DNA of 64,000 nucleotides from positions 310,001 to 374,000 of the forward strand of contig JAAAFW010000015.1 of the NCBI GenBank assembly GCA_019352875.1. The letters run 5' to 3'. Positions 46,926 through 55,795 of the stretch are shown here, in pieces (position 1 is the first letter of the stretch; each line of letters opens with the position of its first letter). The notes under the pieces are model-generated. The model worked only from the letters and a program-made list of their open reading frames with translations. It ran no database searches and was not told the DNA's origin. This stretch comes from Pedobacter cryoconitis (GTDB lineage: Bacteria > Bacteroidota > Bacteroidia > Sphingobacteriales > Sphingobacteriaceae). Both the position numbers and the translations under genes were made by a program.

Positions 46926-47726
46926 ATGATTATATATAAAACAGATGAAGAAATAGAGTTGATGCAGATCAGTGCATTACTGGTCAGCTCCGCTTTGACA
47001 GAAGTAGCCAAGGTTTTGAAAACAGGGATGACTACTATGCAGATAGATCGGTTAATCGGGGAGTTTATTGCAGATCATAAGGCAATTCCTTCCTTTCTGA
47101 ATTATAACGGGTTCCCATTTAACAGCTGCATCTCAGTTAACGATGTAGTTGTACATGGTTTCCCAAATGACGTTCCATTAAAAGACGGAGACCTGGTATC
47201 AGTAGACGTGGGTGTTTTTAAAAATGGTTTCCACGGAGATCATGCCTATACATTTTTATTAGGTGAGATTACCCCCGAGGTGCTTAAGCTGGTAAGAGTT
47301 ACGAAGGAATCCTTATACGAGGGTATCAAATATGCCACAGTAGGCAAAAGAATAGGTGATATTTCCAATGCCATTCAGGTGCATGCAGAAAAAGAAGGCT
47401 ATGGCGTAGTGAGAGAACTGGTTGGTCACGGGCTGGGAAGTGCGATGCACGAAGATCCTCAATTGCCAAATTACGGACGTAAAGGTTCTGGTATGCTATT
47501 AAAGGAAAACCTTGTTCTGGCTATCGAACCTATGATTAATATGGGTACAAGAGATATTTATACAGATGAAGATGGCTGGACGATTCGCACCGATGACGGC
47601 TTACCGTCAGTTCATTTCGAACATGATGTCTGCATCAAAAAAGGTCAGGCATTGGTATTATCTGATTACACACCTATTGAAGCGGCAGAAAAGGCGAATG
47701 CTAATCTCAATACTTCATATTACTAA
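46926..47726 (+). CDS. map: Type I methionine aminopeptidase
   Basis: The protein has 266 residues from ATG 46926 (MIIYKTDEEIELM); a TTG nine bases earlier is open but falls inside the -7 element. The five metal ligands are visible: Asp in SVDVGVF, Asp in GDHAYTF, His in VGHGLG, Glu in AIEPMINMG, and Glu in HFEHDVCI. It removes the initiator Met from nascent proteins. The gene is not in a ribosomal-protein operon here, so it may be a second map of the genome. Confidence 0.93.
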   Translation: MIIYKTDEEIELMQISALLVSSALTEVAKVLKTGMTTMQIDRLIGEFIADHKAIPSFLNYNGFPFNSCISVNDVVVHGFPNDVPLKDGDLVSVDVGVFKNGFHGDHAYTFLLGEITPEVLKLVRVTKESLYEGIKYATVGKRIGDISNAIQVHAEKEGYGVVRELVGHGLGSAMHEDPQLPNYGRKGSGMLLKENLVLAIEPMINMGTRDIYTDEDGWTIRTDDGLPSVHFEHDVCIKKGQALVLSDYTPIEAAEKANANLNTSYY

Positions 47727-47732
47727 ATAATT

Positions 47733-47775
47733 AAATTTAATCAGGCCTATTCTAATTCTGGGTCTGATTAAATTT
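47733..47775. terminator. Inverted repeat between map and the VOC gene
   Basis: AAATTTAATCAG (47733-47744) and CTGATTAAATTT (47764-47775) form a 12-bp stem with a 19-nt loop. It serves two convergent genes and includes the 3' end of the VOC gene. Confidence 0.6.
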
Positions 47776-48153
47776 CGCTTGTTTCAACTGAAACATATTT
47801 CCCTCCGGATCTTCTCCATCGCAAAGCCAATAATTATAGTCATCAAACGTTTTGATTTCGCGCATTTGAACATGCTGACTGAGCAGATAGGACCTGATCT
47901 CATTAATATCCTGATTTATTTCGAACACAATTTTGGTGTTATTATCAAATTTGAAGGCGGGCTTACTTTTGTTCAGATATTTTTCTCCAATTTGATGAAG
48001 GCCAATTTTACAACTGCCGGATTCCAGAAGTGCCCAAACCGATTGAAATTCTTCAACTATGCTAAAGCTAAAAATGCTGGTATAGAAAGACTTTAAGGTG
48101 TTGACGTTTTGAACGTAGAGTATAATTGTATCGAGATTAACCTTCACTTGCAT
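47752..48153 (-). CDS. VOC-family (glyoxalase-like) protein
   Basis: The 133-residue protein is one VOC module pair: DTIILYVQNVNTLKSFY at the N-terminus, FEINQDINEIRSYLLS in the middle, and DPEGNMFQLKQ at the C-terminus, the typical closing strand. Metal ligands are not fully clear (Glu in the second half is present). Enzymatic role or binding role (for example resistance or antibiotic sequestration) cannot be chosen from sequence. It is convergent with map. Confidence 0.85.
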   Translation of the reverse strand: MQVKVNLDTIILYVQNVNTLKSFYTSIFSFSIVEEFQSVWALLESGSCKIGLHQIGEKYLNKSKPAFKFDNNTKIVFEINQDINEIRSYLLSQHVQMREIKTFDDYNYWLCDGEDPEGNMFQLKQAKFNQTQN

Positions 48154-48658
48154 TATCTTATCAAATTTGATTTTAAAAAAAAACTGTTCGGAACCATCTG
48201 AACAAGATTTTGAAAATTATTAAAAAATTGCCCGAAACGGCACTTTTAATTCTCTTTTTTTTAGAAATGCGCTAGCCGTTTAACCCTATTTGGCGTCAGG
48301 CGGATGTAAGTTTATTTAAAATCCAGGACATATGAAAGAAAACTGTATTTAATTTAAAGTTAATCGGGTCTCGCTTTGGTCAGGTTAACATTTGCTGCAC
48401 ACTTTGTTCGCTGTTCCTTCGGAGTTCCTTCGTTGTTCCTTCAATCGAAATTGAACAAAGTTCGAAGGGAGTATGCACATATTTTGAACCTGTTTAATCC
48501 TAAACCTTGACTTAGTGTTTCGTTTAAAGATATTTCCCGTTTTTTTTTAATGAAATAAGCTCGAGATCCAAAGGATAAAAACCGATAGCTTACAGAGTTG
48601 AGAAGTCTAGGGGACATTTTTTTTATAATCCTTATATTTAGGCCTTAGGATAAAATAG
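48154..48658. other. 505-bp gap without a gene
   Basis: No protein-like frame is visible on either strand. It contains the structured repeat element at 48381-48492 and an AT-rich stretch before anmK. A TATATTTA (7/8 match to the -7 consensus) close to 48637 could be the anmK promoter, but this is weak. Confidence 0.5.
48381..48492. repeat. Structured element with three 11-bp tandem repeats and nested inverted repeats
   Basis: GTTCCTTC recurs at 48413, 48424 and 48435, an exact 11-bp period. It is flanked by nested inverted pairs: CAGGTT (48381-48386) with AACCTG (48487-48492), CTTTGTTC (48402-48409) with GAACAAAG (48453-48460), and CCTTCG (48416-48421) with CGAAGG (48463-48468). The whole 112-bp unit could fold into a long hairpin. 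It is not a terminator by form. I do not recognise a named repeat family. Confidence 0.55.
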
Positions 48659-49852
48659 ATGAAAGGCCAGATTTTAAAGTTAGCAGCCATTGCCAATGCC
48701 CCAACCAGAACTATAATAGGTTTAATGTCGGGAACTTCTCTGGATGGGCTTGACATTGCTTTATGCCAATTTGAAGGAACGGGATATGGTGCCGTATGCA
48801 GACTTGTTGACTTTATTACGATTCCCTACACAGATGCATTCAGATCCAGAATTAAAAAGATTGCTTTCCAGCCGGCAGCCGATCTTTGTGAACTGACAGT
48901 ACTAAACGCTGAAATTGGAACATACACTGCTGAGTTGGTTCTTCAGGCATTGAAAAACTGGAATTTCCCTGCCTCAGAAGTGGATATAGTTGCCAGTCAT
49001 GGGCAAACCATATTTCACGCTCCGAAATCCTTTCATTTGCAGGACTCAGCTCCGAACGCAACCTTACAGATCGGTGATGCCGATCATATTGCCGTAAAAA
49101 CCGGGATAATCACATTATCAGACTTTAGGCAGAAACATATAGCTGCTGGTGGGGAAGGTGCGCCTTTGGTTTTCTACGGCGACAGCCTCTTATTTACCCA
49201 TCGGCAAGAAAACAGGATTCTCCTAAATATAGGCGGCATTTCCAATTTTACCTGGTTACCCGCCGGCAACAGTGATTTATCTGCTTTTTCTACGGATGTT
49301 GGGCCAGGAAATACAATGATGGATCAGTATGTTTCAATCCAATTTCCCGGAAAATCTTTTGATCAGGATGCAATTATTGCACGTTCAGGCTCAGTTAATC
49401 AGCAATTACTGGAAGCATTGATGACAGATCCATTTTTCGAGCTCGAGCTGCCCAGAACTACCGGGCCTGAATATTTCAATCTGAAATATTTGGAAGATGT
49501 GCTGCAAAAATGCGGAAATCCAATATGCTCACCAGCAGATATAATGGCTACATTATGTGCATTTTCTGCGGGTACTATTGTACAAACTATTCGGCTGTTG
49601 ACAGGTGATATTCCGTATGAGGTTTATGTAAGTGGTGGAGGAATGCATAATCCTCTTCTGCATCAGATGATCAGTGAGGGGTTAAACCTGGATTTACACT
49701 CGACCCATGAACTGGGATTGAATCCGGATGCGAAAGAAGCCGTGTTATTTGCTTTACTTGCAAATGAATGCATTGCAGGACAACAGCAAGCCTTTAAATC
49801 GCGGCCGGGTATCCCGGCAGTGACGATGGGCAAGATCAGTCTGCCAGACTAA
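48659..49852 (+). CDS. anmK: 1,6-anhydro-N-acetylmuramic acid kinase AnmK
   Basis: The 397-residue ASKHA-fold kinase phosphorylates and opens anhydro-MurNAc from murein turnover, giving MurNAc-6-phosphate. Diagnostic blocks are GLMSGTSLDGLDIALC, SHGQTIFHAP, LNIGGISNFTWL and DVGPGNTMMDQYV. The C-terminal YVSGGGMHNPLL is also conserved. The next gene, a dipeptide epimerase, is another murein-recycling enzyme, so the two probably work together. Confidence 0.96.
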   Translation: MKGQILKLAAIANAPTRTIIGLMSGTSLDGLDIALCQFEGTGYGAVCRLVDFITIPYTDAFRSRIKKIAFQPAADLCELTVLNAEIGTYTAELVLQALKNWNFPASEVDIVASHGQTIFHAPKSFHLQDSAPNATLQIGDADHIAVKTGIITLSDFRQKHIAAGGEGAPLVFYGDSLLFTHRQENRILLNIGGISNFTWLPAGNSDLSAFSTDVGPGNTMMDQYVSIQFPGKSFDQDAIIARSGSVNQQLLEALMTDPFFELELPRTTGPEYFNLKYLEDVLQKCGNPICSPADIMATLCAFSAGTIVQTIRLLTGDIPYEVYVSGGGMHNPLLHQMISEGLNLDLHSTHELGLNPDAKEAVLFALLANECIAGQQQAFKSRPGIPAVTMGKISLPD

Positions 49853-49882
49853 ATTAATCAAACCTAGACCAATAAACATATA

Positions 49883-51013
49883 ATGACCACCAGAAGAGAT
49901 TTTATCAGAAACACAAGTATTCTAGGCACAGCCTCCCTGACCATGGGCACCCTGGGACAAGCAATTGCCTTTCCTGCATTTAATGGGGCAAAAGGTAAAA
50001 TGAAGTTGAAATTCCGGCCCTATACCCTGCAGCTAAATCACGTATTTACGCTTGCTACCAGCTCCAGAAGTACGACCCCTGTTGTGCTCACTGAAATCGA
50101 ATACGACGGACTTGTCGGTTACGGGGAAGCTTCTATGCCGCCTTATCTAGGTGAATCGCATGAGACTGTGCTTAAATTTTTAGGGAAAGTAGACTTGTCG
50201 AGATTTGATGATCCTTTTCAACTGGAGGATATCCTGCATTATGTAGATCAGCTTGCGCCGGAAAACAAAGCAGCAAAAGCTTCCGTAGATATTGCGTTAC
50301 ATGATCTGATTGGTAAAATAATGCAGCAGCCCTGGTATAAAATATGGGGTTATAACCCTGTAAATGCACCAGTAACCTCTTTTACTATAGGTATAGATAC
50401 AGCTGAAGTCGTCCGGCAGAAGGTGAAGGAAGCTGCACCTTATAAATTATTGAAAGTAAAGTTGGGCAGGGACACCGATAAAATGATGATAGAAACTATC
50501 CGCGAAGTCACCGACAAACCGATCTGTGTAGATATTAATCAGGGTTGGACAGATAGAAATTTCGCTTTGGATATGGCTGGCTGGCTAAAAGAAAAAGGTG
50601 TTGTATTTATAGAACAGGGCATGCCGAAAGAACGAATTGATGATAATGCATGGTTAACTGAAAACAGCCCTTTACCAACCTTTGGCGATGAGGCAGTGCA
50701 GCGCTTGCCTGATGTGTTGAAGGCTTATAAAGTTTATAGTGGCATTAATATCAAGCTGATGAAATCAACAGGAATGCGCGAAGCGCATAAGATGCTCACT
50801 ATGGCGCGGTCTTTGGGAATGAAAGTGATGATAGGTTGTATGACAGAAACCTCCTGTGCCATTTCCGCGGCAGCACAGCTGGCACCAATGGCGGACTATG
50901 CCGATTTAGACGGTGCCCTGCTGATTGGAAATGACGTGTATAAAGGGATGACAATTCAGGAAGGTAAGGTTACACTAAGCACACTTCCAGGAATAGGAGT
51001 GAGATTGATTTGA
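49883..51013 (+). CDS. Dipeptide epimerase (L-Ala-D/L-Glu type), with Tat-like signal
   Basis: The 376-residue enolase-superfamily protein has the expected active site: Lys pair in LKVKLG, metal ligands Asp in CVDINQG, Glu in FIEQGMP and Asp in FGDEAVQ, and Lys in NIKLMKSTG. Family members convert L-Ala-D-Glu from murein to L-Ala-L-Glu. The N-terminus TRRDFIRNTSIL followed by a short hydrophobic stretch is a twin-arginine signal, unusual for this normally cytoplasmic enzyme. It lies 30 bp after anmK and 17 bp before NDH-2. Confidence 0.9.
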   Translation: MTTRRDFIRNTSILGTASLTMGTLGQAIAFPAFNGAKGKMKLKFRPYTLQLNHVFTLATSSRSTTPVVLTEIEYDGLVGYGEASMPPYLGESHETVLKFLGKVDLSRFDDPFQLEDILHYVDQLAPENKAAKASVDIALHDLIGKIMQQPWYKIWGYNPVNAPVTSFTIGIDTAEVVRQKVKEAAPYKLLKVKLGRDTDKMMIETIREVTDKPICVDINQGWTDRNFALDMAGWLKEKGVVFIEQGMPKERIDDNAWLTENSPLPTFGDEAVQRLPDVLKAYKVYSGINIKLMKSTGMREAHKMLTMARSLGMKVMIGCMTETSCAISAAAQLAPMADYADLDGALLIGNDVYKGMTIQEGKVTLSTLPGIGVRLI

Positions 51014-51030
51014 TAAAATAAAATAGATAT

Positions 51031-52329
51031 ATGCAGGAACACATTGTTATTATAGGTGGTGGCTTTGCCGGAATTAATATGGCAAAAGCACTGGGTAAGC
51101 ATAAAGATTTTAAGGTTACACTAGTAGATAAGAACAATTATAATTTCTTTCCCCCATTAATTTACCAGGTGGCGACGGCTTTTTTGGAACCCTCCAGTAT
51201 CAGCTATCCGATCCGGAAAATCTTCCGGGGTAAGGAAAACCTGCATTTCCGTTATGCCAGACTCATCCGTGTCAATGCCGAAGCGAAACAGGTTGAGTTA
51301 AGCAACGGCATTCTAGATTATGATCACCTGGTTTTTGCGACCGGTGCCGAAACTAATTATTTCGGGATGGAGAATGTCCGCAAGAATGCAATCCCAATGA
51401 AAACGTTGAGCGACGCTATTCAGATGCGGAACAGGATGCTGACCAATTTTGAGGAAGCAGCCATTCATACTGATCCGGAGGAAATCCGTAAAAACCTGAC
51501 CATCGTTATCGCAGGCGGTGGGCCTACCGGTGTAGAGATATCGGGTATGTTCGCTGAGATGAGGTATTCAATCGTCAGAAAAGATTATCCTGAGTTTAAT
51601 AATACAGGAGCTGAAATTTATTTGGTTGACGGCGGAGCTGCACTGCTGAAACCGATGAGTAAAGACTCTCAGGAGCACACCTATGAAGCACTGACGAAAT
51701 TAGGCGTTAAAGTCATCCTCAACAGTCATGTCAGCGATTATGTAGATGACCAGGTTGTTTTCTCTGACGGAACTCATATTGCAACAAAAAACCTCATCTG
51801 GGCAGCAGGTGTAAGTGCCATGATCTTTGAAGGCGTTCCGGCAACAAGTTATGGAAGAGGGAAACGTTTAATCGTAAATGAGTTTCATGAAGTGGCAGGA
51901 CTAAACCACGTATACGCAATTGGAGATACTTCTGGTATGACCGGCGACCCAGGATTTCCTGAAATGCATCCACAGGTTGCTCAGGTCGCTATTCAGCAAG
52001 GGTTGAATCTGGCCGGAAATTTCAGCAAAAAATTCGCTGGAAAAGCACCTGTTGCTTTCCGTTACCATGATAAAGGCAGCATGGCTATTATTGGCAGAAA
52101 TAAAGCTGTCGTAGATTTGCCAAAGCCGAAATTACATTTGAAGGGATTTATCGCCTGGCTCGCCTGGTTGTTCATCCACCTACTTTCACTGATCTCTTAC
52201 AGGAACCGTTTGAATACGCTTTACAACTGGACAGTTGCTTATTTTTCGCGCGATCAGAGTCTCAGGATGATTATCAGACCGATGGATGAAGTAAATAAAT
52301 CGGCTGAGAAGGATAAAATTGACGTTTAG
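51031..52329 (+). CDS. Type II NADH dehydrogenase (NDH-2)
   Basis: The 432-residue flavoprotein has two dinucleotide motifs, IIGGGFAGINMA at the N-terminus (FAD) and IAGGGPTGVEISG near 160 (NADH). LIWAAGV and YAIGDTSGM close the FAD site. A C-terminal hydrophobic stretch (about 365-400, WLAWLFIHLLSLISY) anchors it to the membrane. It passes electrons from NADH to quinone without proton pumping, so it would use the menaquinone whose synthesis genes mqnE and mqnA lie at 13 kb. It is 17 bp after the epimerase gene. Confidence 0.92.
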   Translation: MQEHIVIIGGGFAGINMAKALGKHKDFKVTLVDKNNYNFFPPLIYQVATAFLEPSSISYPIRKIFRGKENLHFRYARLIRVNAEAKQVELSNGILDYDHLVFATGAETNYFGMENVRKNAIPMKTLSDAIQMRNRMLTNFEEAAIHTDPEEIRKNLTIVIAGGGPTGVEISGMFAEMRYSIVRKDYPEFNNTGAEIYLVDGGAALLKPMSKDSQEHTYEALTKLGVKVILNSHVSDYVDDQVVFSDGTHIATKNLIWAAGVSAMIFEGVPATSYGRGKRLIVNEFHEVAGLNHVYAIGDTSGMTGDPGFPEMHPQVAQVAIQQGLNLAGNFSKKFAGKAPVAFRYHDKGSMAIIGRNKAVVDLPKPKLHLKGFIAWLAWLFIHLLSLISYRNRLNTLYNWTVAYFSRDQSLRMIIRPMDEVNKSAEKDKIDV

Positions 52330-52379
52330 AAAGCACTAATTGGGTCTTTTTTAAATATTTTCGCGTTTTATTTAAGATT

Positions 52380-53576
52380 ATGATAACCCTAAAAGAGCTT
52401 TTTCTGAAAAATAATGCACAGACTTCAACCAGTCCAAATATGCTGGAAATTGAATCTGCATCTGGTATTTATCTATATGATACGCAGGGAAAGCGATATA
52501 TGGATCTGGTCTCTGGTTTTGCAGTAAGTAATATTGGTCATAGGCATCCTCATGTTATTGAAGCAATTAAGGCACAGTTGGATAAATTTCTGCACCTCAC
52601 AGTTTACGGAGAATATGTGCAGTCGCCTATGGTTCGTTTCGCAGAAAAGCTGATCAGCGTTTTACCGGCAAGTCTGAACAATGTCTATTTTGTGAATTCC
52701 GGTGCTGAAGCTACTGAAGGTGCATTAAAACTGGCCAAACGTTTTACAGGCAGAACTGGTATCATTAGTTGTTACCAGAGTTATCATGGCAGTACCCATG
52801 GCGCGCTGAGTGTAATGGGAAATGAGCAGTATAAACAAAAGTACCGTCCCTTATTGCCGGATGTTAGCTTTATTCATTTCAATGAAACCAGCGAGCTGGA
52901 AAAAATTACTGAGGCAACCGCTGCAGTTATTATTGAGACCGTACAGGGCGAAGCAGGCATTCGTGTCGCTTCTGAGGACTATATGTTGGCTCTTCGTGCC
53001 CGTTGTACTGAAACCGGAACGCTATTGATCATGGATGAAATTCAGGCTGCATTTGGCCGTACCGGAAAGTTATTTGCTTTTGAAAATTATGGAATTGTAC
53101 CGGATATTTTATTGCTGGCTAAAGCACTGGGAGGTGGAATGCCGATTGGCGCATTCATTGCCAACCGTGAAGTTATGGGTGCATTGAAAGAAAATCCGAT
53201 ACTCGGACATATCACAACATTCGGCGGACATCCGGTTTCCTGTGTTTCCGGACTTGCCAGTCTGGAAGTTATCCTGAACGAAGATCTGGTGAAGGATGTA
53301 AACAAAAAAGGCGAGCTATTCCGTTCCCTGTTAATTCATCCTTTGATTAAAGAAATCAGAGGTAAGGGACTAATGCTTAGTATTCAACTGGATAGTTTTC
53401 AACAAGTCGAAGCAGTCAGCAAGCATTGTGCCGGACAGGGACTGATTATAGACTGGTTCCTGCACTGTGAAACTGCGATGAGAATAGCTCCGCCATTAAT
53501 TATAAACGAAGAACAAATTCAGGATGCCTGTAAAATAATTCTGAATGCGCTGGATTCTCTTCAGGAAGCTAATTGA
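52380..53576 (+). CDS. Class III aminotransferase (acetylornithine-type)
   Basis: The 398-residue PLP enzyme has the PLP-phosphate loop in NSGAEATEGALKLAK, LLIMDEIQAAFGRTG with the ring-binding Asp, and the PLP lysine in LLAKALGGGMPIG. The sequence resembles acetylornithine, ornithine or 4-aminobutyrate enzymes; exact substrate is not decidable by eye. Its 3' end overlaps the convergent response-regulator gene by 16 bp. Confidence 0.88.
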   Translation: MITLKELFLKNNAQTSTSPNMLEIESASGIYLYDTQGKRYMDLVSGFAVSNIGHRHPHVIEAIKAQLDKFLHLTVYGEYVQSPMVRFAEKLISVLPASLNNVYFVNSGAEATEGALKLAKRFTGRTGIISCYQSYHGSTHGALSVMGNEQYKQKYRPLLPDVSFIHFNETSELEKITEATAAVIIETVQGEAGIRVASEDYMLALRARCTETGTLLIMDEIQAAFGRTGKLFAFENYGIVPDILLLAKALGGGMPIGAFIANREVMGALKENPILGHITTFGGHPVSCVSGLASLEVILNEDLVKDVNKKGELFRSLLIHPLIKEIRGKGLMLSIQLDSFQQVEAVSKHCAGQGLIIDWFLHCETAMRIAPPLIINEEQIQDACKIILNALDSLQEAN

Positions 53577-53932
53577 AAATAAACCTTATCAATCAGGTCT
53601 CCGGCAGTAAATGGTTTTGACAAGAAATCATCAGGACCGAAATCCTGGTGATTTATTTGTTCCTGGCCAGTTATACCGCTAATCAGAATTACCGGAATGT
53701 GTTGCAGTGCTGTATCTTCTTTAATTGCTCTGCAGATTTGCCGGCCATCGACTCCATCCAATACAATATCCATGAGTACGAGGTCTGGTTTTTCTCTACG
53801 GATATCATCAAGTGCAGACTTTCCCGACGCGAATACTTTGAGATCCCAGTCTACAAAATCAAGTACGGTCTGCAGTGCGTGCAGGATTTCCTGGTCATCA
53901 TCAATAATGAGAATTTTCTTTGTTAATTGCAT
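53561..53932 (-). CDS. Single-domain response regulator (CheY-like receiver)
   Basis: The 123-residue protein is one receiver domain only. Acidic residues are in IIDDDQEIL, the phosphorylated Asp in DLVLMDIVLDG, the Thr/Ser position in ILISGITG, and the conserved Lys in FLSKPFTAG. There is no output domain, so it probably signals by protein contact. No histidine kinase is next to it. It overlaps the aminotransferase gene tail to tail by 16 bp. Confidence 0.92.
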   Translation of the reverse strand: MQLTKKILIIDDDQEILHALQTVLDFVDWDLKVFASGKSALDDIRREKPDLVLMDIVLDGVDGRQICRAIKEDTALQHIPVILISGITGQEQINHQDFGPDDFLSKPFTAGDLIDKVYFQLAS

Positions 53933-54056
53933 ATAATTAGGTTAAATCATTAGCGTATGAATTCCGTTTTGAAACGGCTTGTATGGTTGCAGAACAAATG
54001 TTCAGGCTAATTGTTGTTGAATAACCAATTAATTTTATCTTAATCTATTGCTCTTC

Positions 54057-55517
54057 ATGCAGGAAATACGCTGGATCCTTATACTCGAGATCTTTTACTC
54101 ATTTATTATTATTTTAACCTGTCTGCGTATTATCTACGATACCCGGTCTACTATTAAAACACTGGCTTATCTGATGTTAACAGTGTTTTTGCCTGTCATC
54201 GGCATTGTGATTTATTTCTCAATCGGTACAAATTACCGGAAGCGGAAACTCTACAGTAAGAAGATCACTAAAGATGAACGTATTCAGCGAGTGGTCGGAC
54301 AGCGCCTGTACCTCGAGTCGAAAAAAGTATGGGAGACTCTTCCTCAGGAGATGGCGAAATTTCAGAAGCTCGCAAGACTTTTACTTAAAGATGGAATGAG
54401 CTTACTGAGTGGTCATAATAAAGTGGAGGTCCTGTTGAATGGCGAACAGAAGTTTCCGGCAGTTTTACAGGCGATGAAGGATGCCAAACATCATATACAC
54501 ATAGAATATTATATTTTTGAAGATGACGGGATCGGAAATGCGATAAAAGAAGTACTGATTGAAAAAGCGAAGGCCGGTGTACAGGTCCGTTTTATATATG
54601 ATGACTTCGGCAGTCGTAGTATCCGTAAAAAACTAGTTCCCGAGCTCCGGGCGGCAGGAGTGGAGGCTTATCCTTTTTATAAGATTTTATTTATTGCACT
54701 AGCCAACAGGCTAAATTATAGGAACCACAGGAAAATCATAATTATCGACGGATGTATCGCTTTTACAGGTGGAATCAATGTTAGCGACCGTTATCAGAAT
54801 CTGGCCGAAGACTCAAATGATTTATACTGGCGAGATACCCACGTTAAGATCACTGGTCCGGGAACATATTATCTGCAATATTTATTTATCTGCGATTGGA
54901 ATTTCTGTGCCGAACAAGAGCTGGAACCACAACAGGAGTTTTTCTGTGATTGGGAAACTGCCTATGGTGATGCCGTTGTACAGATCGCGGCAAGCGGTCC
55001 GGATTCTGATAATCCTACGATTCTATATTCCCAGATCCAGGCAATCGGTATGGCAGAACAGGAAATTCTAATCACTACTCCATATTTTATACCCGGTGAG
55101 AGTTTACTGGATGCATTGATTGTGGCTTCTTTAAGCGGGGTTAAAGTTCGTATTCTGGTACCCGGAAAGTCAGACTCCATTGTGGTCGCTGCTGCGGCAA
55201 GATCCTATTATGGGGAACTTCTGGAAGCAGGGGTAGAAATCTACCAGTATAGGAAAGGTTTTATCCATGCGAAAACCATGGTTATTGATCAGCAGTTGTC
55301 TGTTATCGGGACTGCGAATATGGACAACAGGAGTTATGAGCTGAATTTCGAAGTAAATACAGTAATCTATGACCAGCATACAGCCGGACAAATGACAACC
55401 GTATTCGACCGGGATCTTGAAGATGCCGAAAGAATTGAAGCTTCAGACTGGAAGAAAAGGCCTTTATATAAGCAGCTACCTGAAAAATTATGCCGCTTAT
55501 TTTCGCCTTTATTATAG
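54057..55517 (+). CDS. cls: Cardiolipin synthase (PLD family)
   Basis: The protein has 486 residues from ATG 54057; a TTG three codons earlier is less likely. Two N-terminal transmembrane helices (about 5-25 and 37-57) precede two phospholipase D motifs, NHRKIIIIDG near residue 220 and HAKTMVIDQQ near 400. It joins two phosphatidylglycerol molecules to cardiolipin at the inner membrane. No clear operon partner; a small DUF3606 gene follows on the opposite strand. Confidence 0.93.
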   Translation: MQEIRWILILEIFYSFIIILTCLRIIYDTRSTIKTLAYLMLTVFLPVIGIVIYFSIGTNYRKRKLYSKKITKDERIQRVVGQRLYLESKKVWETLPQEMAKFQKLARLLLKDGMSLLSGHNKVEVLLNGEQKFPAVLQAMKDAKHHIHIEYYIFEDDGIGNAIKEVLIEKAKAGVQVRFIYDDFGSRSIRKKLVPELRAAGVEAYPFYKILFIALANRLNYRNHRKIIIIDGCIAFTGGINVSDRYQNLAEDSNDLYWRDTHVKITGPGTYYLQYLFICDWNFCAEQELEPQQEFFCDWETAYGDAVVQIAASGPDSDNPTILYSQIQAIGMAEQEILITTPYFIPGESLLDALIVASLSGVKVRILVPGKSDSIVVAAAARSYYGELLEAGVEIYQYRKGFIHAKTMVIDQQLSVIGTANMDNRSYELNFEVNTVIYDQHTAGQMTTVFDRDLEDAERIEASDWKKRPLYKQLPEKLCRLFSPLL

Positions 55518-55521
55518 CAGG

Positions 55522-55719
55522 CTAGCGGCCAGCGAGATATTTTTCAACTTCAGCGGGAATAATACTGCCTGTATGTTGAACAGCAAGCTTCAGTTGCTCA
55601 GGGCTCACCTCAAATTTACCTGCCCAGTATTCAATTTCATAGTACTCATTCATATTAATTACTTTTCGGTCTGGAATCTGGATAGCAGATTCATCTTCCT
55701 CATGTTTTCTCAAGATCAT
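55522..55719 (-). CDS. DUF3606 family small protein
   Basis: The 65-residue protein has the whole DUF3606 pattern: IPDRKVINMNEYYEIEYWA, then KFEVSPEQLKLAVQHTG and EVEKYL at the end. The family is widespread and its function unknown. It is convergent with cls (4 bp gap) and divergent from the phytase-like lipoprotein gene. Confidence 0.85.
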   Translation of the reverse strand: MILRKHEEDESAIQIPDRKVINMNEYYEIEYWAGKFEVSPEQLKLAVQHTGSIIPAEVEKYLAGR

Positions 55720-55783
55720 ATCATTATTTTGTATGATTATAACAATACTTATGCCTAAATCTGCTATTCAGAGAGAAGGTGAC

Positions 55784-55791
55784 TATATTTG
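55784..55791 (+). promoter_or_regulatory. Candidate -7 element for the phytase-like lipoprotein gene
   Basis: TATATTTG matches TAnnTTTG and ends 4 nt before the chosen ATG (55796), implying a leaderless or near-leaderless transcript. No -33 TTG at standard distance. Confidence 0.4.
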
Positions 55792-55795
55792 CGCA

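Noticed and set aside
55733..55795. N-terminal extension of the phytase-like lipoprotein
   Set aside because: It would put 21 residues in front of the lipoprotein signal and cross the -7 element.
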